Both the position numbers and the translations under genes were made by a program. Below are positions 1-5,399 of a DNA stretch of 6,075 nucleotides, one piece after another; the stretch's first letter is position 1, and the number at the start of each line of letters is the position of its first letter. The notes under the pieces are model-generated. The model was not told the DNA's origin. It saw only the letters and a list, made by a program, of their open reading frames with translations, and ran no database searches. Source of the stretch: Pseudomonadota bacterium (GTDB lineage: Bacteria > Bdellovibrionota > Bacteriovoracia > Bacteriovoracales > Bacteriovoracaceae); NCBI GenBank assembly GCA_023432655.1, contig JAEYUK010000118.1, forward strand, positions 1 through 6,075, in the 5' to 3' direction.

Positions 1-626
1 ATTCTAACCCCTTTGAGCTTTTATTAGCGACCATCCTTTCTGCTCAATGCACGGATGCTCGGGTCAATATGGTGACCCCGGCCCTCTTTAAAAAGTATCC
101 AACTCCTCAAAAGCTCGCCAAAGCAAAACTCGAGGATGTGGAAGAACTCATTAAATCCATCAATTTCTTTCGAAATAAAAGTAAGAGCTTAATTGGCTGC
201 GCCCAGATGTTAATGGAAAACCATCAAGGAGAAATTCCCAGAACCGTAGAAGAATTAAGCGAGCTTCCGGGAGTGGGACGAAAGACTGCCAACGTTGTTC
301 TTGGAAATGCTTTTAACATCAACACCGGTATCGTGGTGGATACCCATGTGAAGCGAACCGCCCATCTTCTGGGGCTTACCAAGGAGACAGATCCCGTCAA
401 AGTTGAAATGGATCTGATGAAACTCTTTCCTAATGAGACCTGGACTGATTTATCCCACCTTCTCATTTTTCTCGGACGCAGGACCTGCATTGCCAGACGT
501 CCACAATGCGATCTGTGTAACCTAAAAGATGTCTGCAGTGCTACGGGAAAAGCCGGGAAAGCTCAGGGAAAAGTTCCTCCGGGCACCAAATCAAAGGCGG
601 CCCAAAAATCGGCTCCACGGAAGTAA
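1..626 (+). CDS. nth: Endonuclease III (DNA glycosylase/AP lyase), 5'-truncated
   Basis: Base-excision-repair enzyme that removes oxidised pyrimidines and nicks abasic sites by beta-elimination. The gene enters from outside the window. The frame is open from the first complete codon at position 3 and reads NPFELLLATILSAQ, the N-terminal helix region of Nth, so the ATG at 69 is internal and not the start. The helix-hairpin-helix LPGVGRKTANVVL carries the catalytic Lys (codon 282-284, E. coli Lys120). VDTHV carries the catalytic Asp (339-341, E. coli Asp138). The 4Fe-4S loop CIARRPQCDLCNLKDVC has the family spacing C-x6-C-x2-C-x5-C. About 207 residues are visible; E. coli Nth is 211. Oddity: a basic tail of 29 residues (8 Lys/Arg, no acidic residue) follows the last Cys, where E. 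coli has only about 8 residues. The tail is almost wholly encoded in the 86-bp convergent overlap with the next gene. I see no rightward terminator after the stop. Confidence 0.96.
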   Translation, partial: SNPFELLLATILSAQCTDARVNMVTPALFKKYPTPQKLAKAKLEDVEELIKSINFFRNKSKSLIGCAQMLMENHQGEIPRTVEELSELPGVGRKTANVVLGNAFNINTGIVVDTHVKRTAHLLGLTKETDPVKVEMDLMKLFPNETWTDLSHLLIFLGRRTCIARRPQCDLCNLKDVCSATGKAGKAQGKVPPGTKSKAAQKSAPRK

Positions 627-1275
627 CCTCTTTACCCTGTGAGTAAAATTTTAAACCGGCTTCTTGGCATAAAATCGTTCCGGCAGCGATATCCCATATA
701 CTTTTGGGTTTTAAGCTCACGACAAAATCTGACTGTCCCCGGGAAAGGCGAGCTAACTTATAGGCGATACTCCCAACAGGCGTGAGTTGAAATTCATCAG
801 AGCCCTTGCCTGTAAAAAGACCTTTTTTCCACTCTGAGCGTGAGACTTCTCCCTGATAATTTTTTTTGGAACTGAAAGGCGCTCGACAGGCTTCCGTGTA
901 GCACTCGTCCTTTAGTGGGTTAAAAACCCAGCCTTCGCCCTTGAAGTGATTATCCTCAAAAAGAGCTAAAGATACCGCCCACTCGTCACGGCCCTCAATA
1001 TATTCGCGAGTCCCATCCAATGGATCCAAAACCGCCATTGGAAAACTCCAGTCTTGATACTTTTCTTCCGAATAAAAAGTATGCTGAGGGAAGAAGTTAT
1101 CCACAATTTCTTCCACCAGTTCCGAAAGTTTGAGATCCAGCTCGGTCACCGGCGTGCCGTCAGCCTTGATTGTTATCTCAGCGCGAGGGAATTGAAGAAC
1201 CAAAGATTTGATCTGAGGAATATGCTCAATCATAATTTTGGCCAAAGAATTTCTCAATAATTGTTTTTTATCCAC
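541..1275 (-). CDS. CysQ/inositol-monophosphatase superfamily phosphatase
   Basis: Mg2+-dependent phosphatase of the IMPase/CysQ/HisN superfamily, 244 residues (E. coli CysQ is 246). Seen: DGTPVTELD near residues 39-47; SEE at 69-71 (metal-binding Glu); DPLDGTREYIEG at 84-95, with the Asp, Asp and Thr of the D-P-x-D-G-T motif; GSIAYKLARLSRG at 168-180; WDIAAG at 194-199, whose Asp is the third metal ligand. All catalytic motifs are intact. The DGTREYI motif, WDIAAG and the overall length favour a 3'(2'),5'-bisphosphate nucleotidase (pAp/PAPS recycling in sulfur assimilation), but histidinol-phosphatase or inositol-phosphatase activity cannot be excluded. The GTG start at 1275-1273 is the first possible one after an in-frame TAG. 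An AGGG lies 7 nt upstream as a modest Shine-Dalgarno; a later ATG at residue 15 is an alternative. The 3' end overlaps the nth tail by 86 bp. The start region overlaps two DnaA-box matches. Confidence 0.9.
   Translation of the reverse strand: MDKKQLLRNSLAKIMIEHIPQIKSLVLQFPRAEITIKADGTPVTELDLKLSELVEEIVDNFFPQHTFYSEEKYQDWSFPMAVLDPLDGTREYIEGRDEWAVSLALFEDNHFKGEGWVFNPLKDECYTEACRAPFSSKKNYQGEVSRSEWKKGLFTGKGSDEFQLTPVGSIAYKLARLSRGQSDFVVSLKPKSIWDIAAGTILCQEAGLKFYSQGKEVTSVEPIFGPPLIWCPEELFPELSRLFP
1097..1105 (+). promoter_or_regulatory. Consensus DnaA box inside the phosphatase gene
   Basis: TTATCCACA is a perfect match to the high-affinity E. coli DnaA box. It lies within the coding sequence of the leftward phosphatase gene (codons for I-V-D-N around residues 57-60). 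It has the same orientation as the two boxes at 1268-1297. Inside a gene it may be a codon coincidence; only the clustering makes it worth recording. Confidence 0.35.
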
Positions 1276-1297
1276 AAAATAACCCTAGTTTTCCACA
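1268..1297 (+). promoter_or_regulatory. Pair of DnaA boxes over the phosphatase start region
   Basis: TTATCCACA (1268-1276, perfect consensus) and TTTTCCACA (1289-1297, fits TTWTNCACA) lie in the same orientation with starts 21 bp apart, about two helical turns, so both would face the same side of the DNA. A run of eight T residues follows immediately (1299-1306 area). The first box covers the GTG start codon (1273-1275) and the pair brackets the ribosome-binding region of the leftward gene. DnaA bound here could repress that gene or act as a titration site. Binding is inferred from sequence only; nothing else in the window resembles an origin (no dnaA, no longer cluster). Confidence 0.45.
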
Positions 1298-1313
1298 ATT
1301 TTTTTTGTTTCCC

Positions 1314-1330
1314 CCTACCTGTGAGGTAAG
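1314..1330. promoter_or_regulatory. Short dyad upstream of the phosphatase gene
   Basis: TACCT-GTG-AGGTA (1316-1328) forms a 5-bp perfect dyad with a 3-nt centre. On the minus strand it extends to 7 pairs with one wobble. It lies about 40-55 bp upstream of the GTG start, in the AT-rich leader. TAAAAT (minus strand, 1339-1334) and TATAAA (1351-1346) just upstream could be -10 hexamers, but neither has a convincing -35. It could be an operator or a small leader hairpin. Confidence 0.25.
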
Positions 1331-1367
1331 AATATTTTAGCTCAATTTATAGTAATTTTAGTTACAT

Positions 1368-1393
1368 AAAAAAGGGAACCCGAAGATTCCCTT
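1368..1393 (-). terminator. Rho-independent terminator of the small leftward gene
   Basis: Read leftward: AAGGGAATC, then the loop TTCG, then GGTTCCCTT, followed by a run of six T (the T run partly belongs to the stem). Nine pairs form, one of them a U-G wobble, closed by the very stable C(UUCG)G tetraloop. The UUCG loop and the wobble exist only on the minus-strand transcript, so the terminator is oriented leftward. It lies about 50 nt after the stop codon at 1446 and should isolate that transcript from the phosphatase gene. A second T run at 1402-1409 is too far from the stem to make a good rightward terminator. Confidence 0.85.
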
Positions 1394-1445
1394 ACATTTG
1401 ATTTTTTTTATAATAGTTGACCAGTTCAGTTTTCCCCAAAAACTA

Positions 1446-1682
1446 TTAACTGGCCTCGTACATCGCTAGCATTTCTACCCAACCATCCTCAGCAATCGAG
1501 AGAGCAAAGATTCCATCTACAGAAGAGTTCTGCTCTGAAACCACATCCGTCACAAGCTTCACGCCGGCCTGGTCGACATAGACAAAAGGTTGTTCGGAAT
1601 TTGGGATAGAAGGAGGCGAGAAATGGGAATAACAGGATGAAAAGTCTTTGAACACAGTAGCGGTTAAGGGTGCCTTGTACAA
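1446..1682 (-). CDS. Small protein of unknown function, TTG start
   Basis: A 78-residue protein that I do not recognise. It starts TTG-TAC-AAG, with a strong AAGGAGG four nt upstream, and ends just before a clear leftward terminator. These two flanking signals are the main argument that it is a real gene. There is no membrane segment, signal peptide or known motif. The sequence is rich in Ser and Val, has one Cys (residue 17), and ends in an acidic and hydrophobic stretch (AEDGWVEMLAMYEAS). The start is close to the Shine-Dalgarno, so initiation may be weak. The same frame stays open upstream to a TAA at 1730-1728 and again beyond it to 1799, so this could be the 3' part of a slightly longer broken gene. 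It lies 122 bp after the membrane-protein gene with no terminator between, so co-transcription is possible. Confidence 0.5.
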   Translation of the reverse strand: MYKAPLTATVFKDFSSCYSHFSPPSIPNSEQPFVYVDQAGVKLVTDVVSEQNSSVDGIFALSIAEDGWVEMLAMYEAS

Positions 1683-1686
1683 AAGT

Positions 1687-1693
1687 CCTCCTT
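1687..1693 (-). promoter_or_regulatory. Strong Shine-Dalgarno of the small TTG-start gene
   Basis: AAGGAGG on the minus strand, four nt before the TTG at 1682-1680. It is a near-perfect anti-16S match and is what decides the start, since no ATG lies nearby in frame. It could also be chance, because the surrounding frame reads plausibly as protein (Asp-Gln-Gly-Gly-Leu-Leu). Confidence 0.55.
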
Positions 1694-1804
1694 GATCGCG
1701 ATGAAGAGATCCATTCTCTTCTCGGTATTAGAAATAGTGTACCAAGTCACCGTCATACGCTGCAAAATAATTCTGCAAAAAGTAAGTAAATCTAAGATCT
1801 TAAC

Positions 1805-3346
1805 CTATTTCTCACGATTAATAAGATCAACTATATCCGGAGGAGATTGATAGAAATTATAGAGAATGCGGATTCTTCCCTCAAAATGGGAATCCAGAAG
1901 ACAGACTAGAACGTAAACCACGTAGATAAAGTTCCTCCGAGAGCGCAGACGAGAGATCGATTGGAAAATCCACTCCAAGGGCAAGACTGATAGAAAAACT
2001 ATAAACCACATAAGTCCGAAACTGTGCACGAGATCTTTTTCAACCGCAAAAGCTAAAACCAGTAAGCAAAGAATGAGGACTGATAATTCTCTTAAACGAC
2101 GCATATCTAGTGTTAAAGCGAAAAGAGTTTTACGCTTAGGCTTAAACACCATAATGAGCATGCTAATGAGCCCAAAAACCGACAAAGCGTAAAAGGCTTT
2201 CCGTTTAATCACGACTGACAGGTAAGTAGTGAACTGCTTCAGCGTCAGGGTTTCTTCAAAAAACCTTAGATCCACATGAGTGATTAAAGTGATGAGAATT
2301 AAGAATAATCCCAGGGAAGTGTATTTTACGAACTGACCTCGATACCAGGGCGTGTTCTCATTTAAGAAAGAAAAATAGAGAAGCCCTAATCCAACTGGAA
2401 AGAGGACCGCGAAATTGTAATTTAAAATCACACCTGAGTAACAAAGCAGTCCAAACATCAAACCCGAACGATAGGTGGAGCTTTTGATACACCAAAGTAT
2501 CGACCACACCCATAAGACCGAGAAGCAGGTTGAAACAGACAAGTAAGGGTCTTTTTTTAGATATAAAGAAAAAGACCAAGTCGAAACAAGCGCAAACAAC
2601 CCTAACATTGAAAGTCTGCGGGAAAGGAAGAAACGCATGATTCCGTAGAAGGCCAGAAGATAGAGCCCGAAACTTACGAAATAAAAATGCATGTTCCAGC
2701 CTAGATTAACCAGGTGAGGAAATCTTTTAAACGGAAAGAAATTCATCTGGAAGTAATTCCAGAGTTGTCCGTGCATCTTCTCTTCCGGATCGACAATCAA
2801 CTTCAGGGTTTCCAGATTATTAAGAAAAGGAAAGCTCGGCATACTGGTCAGAAACATCGCGAGAGTCAGAAATAAGACAGTCTTCTCAAAAGAGTCGAGA
2901 TACTTATACTCCGTAAATTGAGTGGAAACTGATTCCTCAATAATTTTTCCTCGGGTAGGCCAGGAATAGAACAGACCTAGCACCACAAAAAAGCCCCAGA
3001 AAAAATGCCGGACAATGCTCTCGGGAATAAACGACATGATGTTAAACACCAAAACCATGGTGGCGTTTCCGATAATCACCCGATAAAGAACGCGGTCAAT
3101 GCTGGAATTGGCGCGAAAGTAAATTTTCAACCGGTGATCGATCTCTTTGCCTAAAAGGTACCACTGGCCCGCCATGAACAAGAGATAGGCCAGCATAAGA
3201 AGGGATTGGGTGAAGAGGTTAATCTCTAAAATCTTATGGACCCAAACCGGTAAAAGGAGAAACGAGAAATAGATAAGCAGTCGATTTATAAAGAATTTCG
3301 ACTTGGCCCAGATAATATTTGAGTTTTTCGCTAAAGCTTTTTCCAT
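1805..3346 (-). CDS. Polytopic membrane protein, possibly GT-C-like
   Basis: A 513-residue, strongly hydrophobic protein. By eye I count about 13-15 membrane segments, near residues 22-37, 44-66, 88-107, 113-127, 154-170, 219-240, 245-263, 270-287, 295-308, 310-328, 342-358, 384-400, 420-434, 440-459 and 472-485. A larger hydrophilic loop at about 171-218 contains NNLETLKLIVDPEEK and GQLWNYFQ. Basic clusters such as KPKRK and RLRSRR sit between segments. Size and topology resemble membrane glycosyltransferases of the GT-C type (dolichyl- or undecaprenyl-linked sugar donors) or O-antigen-type enzymes, but I see no diagnostic D/E motif in a first outer loop, so the function is left open. The ATG at 3346-3344 is the first start after an in-frame TGA twelve nt upstream; its Shine-Dalgarno is weak. 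The gene is divergent from fliD, and the glycosyltransferase-like gene at the window's end makes a role in surface glycosylation thinkable. No terminator is seen after the stop. Confidence 0.85.
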   Translation of the reverse strand: MEKALAKNSNIIWAKSKFFINRLLIYFSFLLLPVWVHKILEINLFTQSLLMLAYLLFMAGQWYLLGKEIDHRLKIYFRANSSIDRVLYRVIIGNATMVLVFNIMSFIPESIVRHFFWGFFVVLGLFYSWPTRGKIIEESVSTQFTEYKYLDSFEKTVLFLTLAMFLTSMPSFPFLNNLETLKLIVDPEEKMHGQLWNYFQMNFFPFKRFPHLVNLGWNMHFYFVSFGLYLLAFYGIMRFFLSRRLSMLGLFALVSTWSFSLYLKKDPYLSVSTCFSVLWVWSILWCIKSSTYRSGLMFGLLCYSGVILNYNFAVLFPVGLGLLYFSFLNENTPWYRGQFVKYTSLGLFLILITLITHVDLRFFEETLTLKQFTTYLSVVIKRKAFYALSVFGLISMLIMVFKPKRKTLFALTLDMRRLRELSVLILCLLVLAFAVEKDLVHSFGLMWFIVFLSVLPLEWIFQSISRLRSRRNFIYVVYVLVCLLDSHFEGRIRILYNFYQSPPDIVDLINREK

Positions 3347-3365
3347 AATATCCGATCAGAATAGT

Positions 3366-3386
3366 GGAGCTTTATAAAAAGCCTCC
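3366..3386 (-). promoter_or_regulatory. Dyad with candidate -10 for the membrane-protein gene
   Basis: Read leftward, GGAG(G)CTTT and AAAGCTCC pair as an 8-bp stem with one bulged G around a TTAT loop. The TATAAA within it (3376-3371) is a candidate -10 hexamer about 25 nt before the ATG at 3346. No good -35 is found 16-18 bp upstream. The dyad could be an operator over the promoter or a leader hairpin. Confidence 0.3.
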
Positions 3387-3404
3387 AGACCCTAGACTAG
3401 ATTC

Positions 3405-3443
3405 GAAAAAGAGAGGAGGAGTTGTTCACCTTCTCTCTTTTTC
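3405..3443. terminator. Long hairpin with T-rich arms, possible bidirectional terminator
   Basis: GAAAAAGAGAGGAGG (3405-3419) pairs with CCTTCTCTCTTTTTC (3429-3443): 15 pairs with a single G-T wobble (3416 with 3432) and a 9-nt loop. Eleven consecutive outer pairs are perfect. Both strands end the 3' arm in TTTTT, so termination could work in either direction. Its position is odd: it sits between two divergent genes, 59 bp before the leftward ATG and 132 bp before fliD, where no gene is left to terminate. It may act as an insulator between divergent promoters, as a leader attenuator, or as the end of an unseen small RNA. Confidence 0.5.
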
Positions 3444-3511
3444 TCTTTCCACAAGCAATAATCGTAGCTCACTTTCTTCCCACTTGCGACAACAATGTCC
3501 CGTGCTACTCT

Positions 3512-3540
3512 TATATTGGGTTCACATGATGTAAACCCGA
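3512..3540 (+). promoter_or_regulatory. Operator-like palindrome beside a candidate fliD promoter
   Basis: GGGTT-C-ACAT-G-ATGT-A-AACCC (3518-3538) is a 21-bp palindrome with one mismatched pair and a single central base. Another T-A pair lies outside it (3516/3540). It directly follows TATATT (3512-3517), a candidate -10 hexamer. The only -35-like sequence, TTGCGA (3484-3489), is 22 bp away, too far for a standard sigma-70 promoter, and I see no sigma-28 or sigma-54 consensus. The palindrome would cover the start of transcription about 40 bp before the fliD start, a suitable place for a dimeric repressor or an activator-dependent promoter. Confidence 0.45.
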
Positions 3541-3564
3541 CTCCAATCGTCCGCTAACTTTCAT

Positions 3565-3569
3565 GGAGG
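3565..3569 (+). promoter_or_regulatory. Shine-Dalgarno that fixes the fliD TTG start
   Basis: GGAGG six nt before TTG (3576-3578). This ideal spacing, together with the FliD-typical N-terminus that follows, establishes TTG as the start. The ATG at 3563, overlapping the Shine-Dalgarno, is in another frame that stops after 12 codons. Confidence 0.85.
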
Positions 3570-3575
3570 AAAGAT

Positions 3576-4961
3576 TTGGGGATCTCGTTCGGCTCCATTA
3601 ATTCTGGTCTCCCTAAAGACATCGTTCAGCAAATCATTGAAGCTGAGAAGATTCCTATTAACCAAATGGAAGCCCGAAAAGGCAAAATCGAAAATAAAAA
3701 AGCGCTCGTCCAACAGCTCACTAGCCTGGTGGAAAATATGCGCGGTGAAGTTTTAAAAAATAAAAATGCCAGAAGCTTACGAGAGCTTGCTATTAATACC
3801 GGAGACGCTACTAATATCGCAGTGACTGCTGATAAAAACGTGGCGGAGCCAGGGAAATATCAACTGGAAGTCGTTCAGCTGGCCCAAAAATCATCCACTA
3901 TCAGTAATGGCGTTGAAGACAAGGATAAAACCTATGTCGGAGTTGGCTACATAAAAGCTGTTCTCCCCAACGGAGACAAAAAAGAAATCTATGTCGATGA
4001 AGGCCACGCGACACTCTCAGGCATTGCCAAACTCATCAATGGCGACAGTGAGCTGGGGATGCGTGCCACCGTTGTGAATGACGGTAAAGACTCTGATGAA
4101 CCATGGAGACTGATGCTTTCCATGTCGGACACCGGTGACAACAACAAGGTAGAATTTCCTTACCTTTACCTGGTTGACGGGGAAGTTGATATTTATTTTG
4201 ACCAGGAAAGACCAGCGCAGGATGCTAAGGTTAAGCTTGATGGCTTCGAAATCGAAGTACCAACTAACAAGGTAACTGACCTTATTCCGGGTGTAACGAT
4301 TGACTTAAAAAAAGCCAAACCAGGTGAAGAACTCAGTATCGAAATCACCGAAGATATTCAAAAGATCGGGGGGAAGATTAGTAGCCTCGTGGATAACATC
4401 AATAATGTTTTAAAGTTCATTAAGGAACAAAACACTCTTGATGAAAAAACCGACACATCTCAAACTCTCGGTGGTGACCTGACTCTAACCACCATAGAAA
4501 GCCGGATTCGTACTGCTGTTTTCACTAACATTAATACCGATGCAGGCCCGATGAGAATGGGTGATCTCGGAATCACTTTCCAACGTGACGGTCTTTTGAA
4601 GTTCGATCAGGCCAAATTCGAAGCAGCTTTGTCTAAGAACTATAAAGCCGTGTCACAAACTTTAACCGGTAAGTATTCACTGGAAGGTGGAAAATCCAAC
4701 GGCTTCATCGATATCTTAGATGACACCGCTAAAGTTCTCCTAAGCCAGCCCAATGGTGTTCTGACGACCCGCAAGGGCGGTTTACAGAGTCAGATCAACC
4801 AGATTGACCGACAAATTAATACCAGACAACGACATATCCAGCAGAAAGAAGAAGTTCTCAAGGCCAAATTTGCCCGACTAGAAGAGACCATCTCTAAAAT
4901 TCGCGGTCAGGGTGCTGGGCTTGCAGGATTTGCCGCTCCTCCGGGAGCAATGCAATTGTGA
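3576..4961 (+). CDS. fliD: Flagellar filament-capping protein FliD (HAP2)
   Basis: FliD forms the oligomeric cap at the tip of the growing flagellum and helps insert flagellin subunits. It is exported unfolded through the flagellar type III apparatus, so no signal peptide is expected and none is present. The 461-residue protein begins MGISFGSINSGLPKDIVQQI, the FliD N-terminal signature; the N-terminal D0/D1 domain spans about residues 1-105, ending in YQLEVVQLAQKS. A variable, surface-exposed region follows (about 115-212). The C-terminal FliD domain covers about 213-445, with LGGDLTLTTIESRIRTAVF at 298-316 and LGITFQRDGLLKFD at 331-344. A coiled coil (about 403-444, INQIDRQINTRQRHI onward) closes it, followed by a Gly/Ala/Pro-rich end. 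The length is normal and there is no cysteine, as is common for exported flagellar axial proteins. The start is TTG. It is the first gene of the operon; fliS follows after 33 bp. Confidence 0.95.
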   Translation: MGISFGSINSGLPKDIVQQIIEAEKIPINQMEARKGKIENKKALVQQLTSLVENMRGEVLKNKNARSLRELAINTGDATNIAVTADKNVAEPGKYQLEVVQLAQKSSTISNGVEDKDKTYVGVGYIKAVLPNGDKKEIYVDEGHATLSGIAKLINGDSELGMRATVVNDGKDSDEPWRLMLSMSDTGDNNKVEFPYLYLVDGEVDIYFDQERPAQDAKVKLDGFEIEVPTNKVTDLIPGVTIDLKKAKPGEELSIEITEDIQKIGGKISSLVDNINNVLKFIKEQNTLDEKTDTSQTLGGDLTLTTIESRIRTAVFTNINTDAGPMRMGDLGITFQRDGLLKFDQAKFEAALSKNYKAVSQTLTGKYSLEGGKSNGFIDILDDTAKVLLSQPNGVLTTRKGGLQSQINQIDRQINTRQRHIQQKEEVLKAKFARLEETISKIRGQGAGLAGFAAPPGAMQL

Positions 4962-4994
4962 TAAAATTATAAGCGACATAGGAGGAGGGATCCC

Positions 4995-5399
4995 ATGAGC
5001 TACGGTTTAGGTGCATACAAAAAAACTTCAGTTGAAACGGCCAGTAAAGAGCAAATCTTGTTAATGCTTTATCAAGCAGCAATTAAGAATTGTAAAAAAG
5101 GCATTGAAGCCATTGAACAAAACAATATTGCGAAGAAAGGTGAATACATCGGTAAGATGCAGGACATTGTGGTTGAGCTTTCAAACAGCCTCGACTTCGA
5201 AGTCGGCGGAGATGTGGCCAAAGAACTGGCTTCTCTCTACGACTATCTTCTCTATTCGAGCACTCAGGCCAACATTAAAATCGATAAGACTCATCTGGAA
5301 GGATGCTTGAAAGTTTTAAACACTCTTTATGAAGGTTGGACAGAAGCGATTAAAAATTTAAAAACACAAGCTACGACCAACACTAACAAGAGTGCTTAA
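4995..5399 (+). CDS. fliS: Flagellin export chaperone FliS
   Basis: FliS is a small cytosolic helical chaperone that binds the C-terminus of flagellin, prevents its early polymerisation and delivers it to the export gate. At 134 residues it has the family's usual size. Seen: an N-terminal YGLGAYKKTSVETASKEQILLMLYQAAI stretch, the typical FliS opening with LLMLY, here given at residues 3-30; SNSLDFEVGGDVAKELASLYDYL at about 63-85, the conserved second half; and a helical GCLKVLNTLYEGWTEAI at 103-119. The C-terminal tail is Thr/Asn/Lys-rich. The ATG is preceded by an AGGAGGAGGG tract ending five nt upstream, an unusually strong ribosome-binding site consistent with high expression. Its TAA shares one base with the ATG of the next gene. 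Confidence 0.96.
   Translation: MSYGLGAYKKTSVETASKEQILLMLYQAAIKNCKKGIEAIEQNNIAKKGEYIGKMQDIVVELSNSLDFEVGGDVAKELASLYDYLLYSSTQANIKIDKTHLEGCLKVLNTLYEGWTEAIKNLKTQATTNTNKSA

Noticed and set aside
224..490. Leftward open frame of 88 codons inside nth
   Set aside because: It lies fully antisense to the conserved Nth catalytic region, whose motifs are intact, and its product resembles no family.
1054..1260. Rightward open frame of 68 codons inside the phosphatase gene
   Set aside because: It is antisense to the conserved phosphatase motifs, with no ribosome-binding site and no matching context.
1268..1310. Chromosome replication origin
   Set aside because: Only two boxes plus a short T-rich run are present; there is no dnaA/dnaN neighbourhood and no larger box array.
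2358..2579. Leftward open frame of 73 codons within the membrane-protein gene
   Set aside because: It is another frame of the same strand in a hydrophobic-codon-rich gene; the 513-codon frame explains the region.
3392..3400. CTAGACTAG mini-palindrome
   Set aside because: It is too short, with no second copy or positional support.
3445..3453. CTTTCCACA as a further DnaA box
   Set aside because: It deviates at position one and is isolated, 2 kb from the cluster.
3495..3557. 20-residue open frame between the hairpin and fliD, considered as a leader peptide
   Set aside because: No Shine-Dalgarno precedes the ATG, there is no run of regulatory codons, and the candidate -10 lies inside it.
3563..3601. 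12-codon open frame starting at the ATG over the fliD Shine-Dalgarno
   Set aside because: It has no ribosome-binding site of its own; FliD homology fixes the other frame.
4894..5082. Leftward open frame of 62 codons across the fliD-fliS junction
   Set aside because: It is antisense to two well-supported genes and their ribosome-binding site.
5104..5310. Rightward open frame of 68 codons within fliS
   Set aside because: It is an out-of-frame shadow of the conserved FliS sequence.
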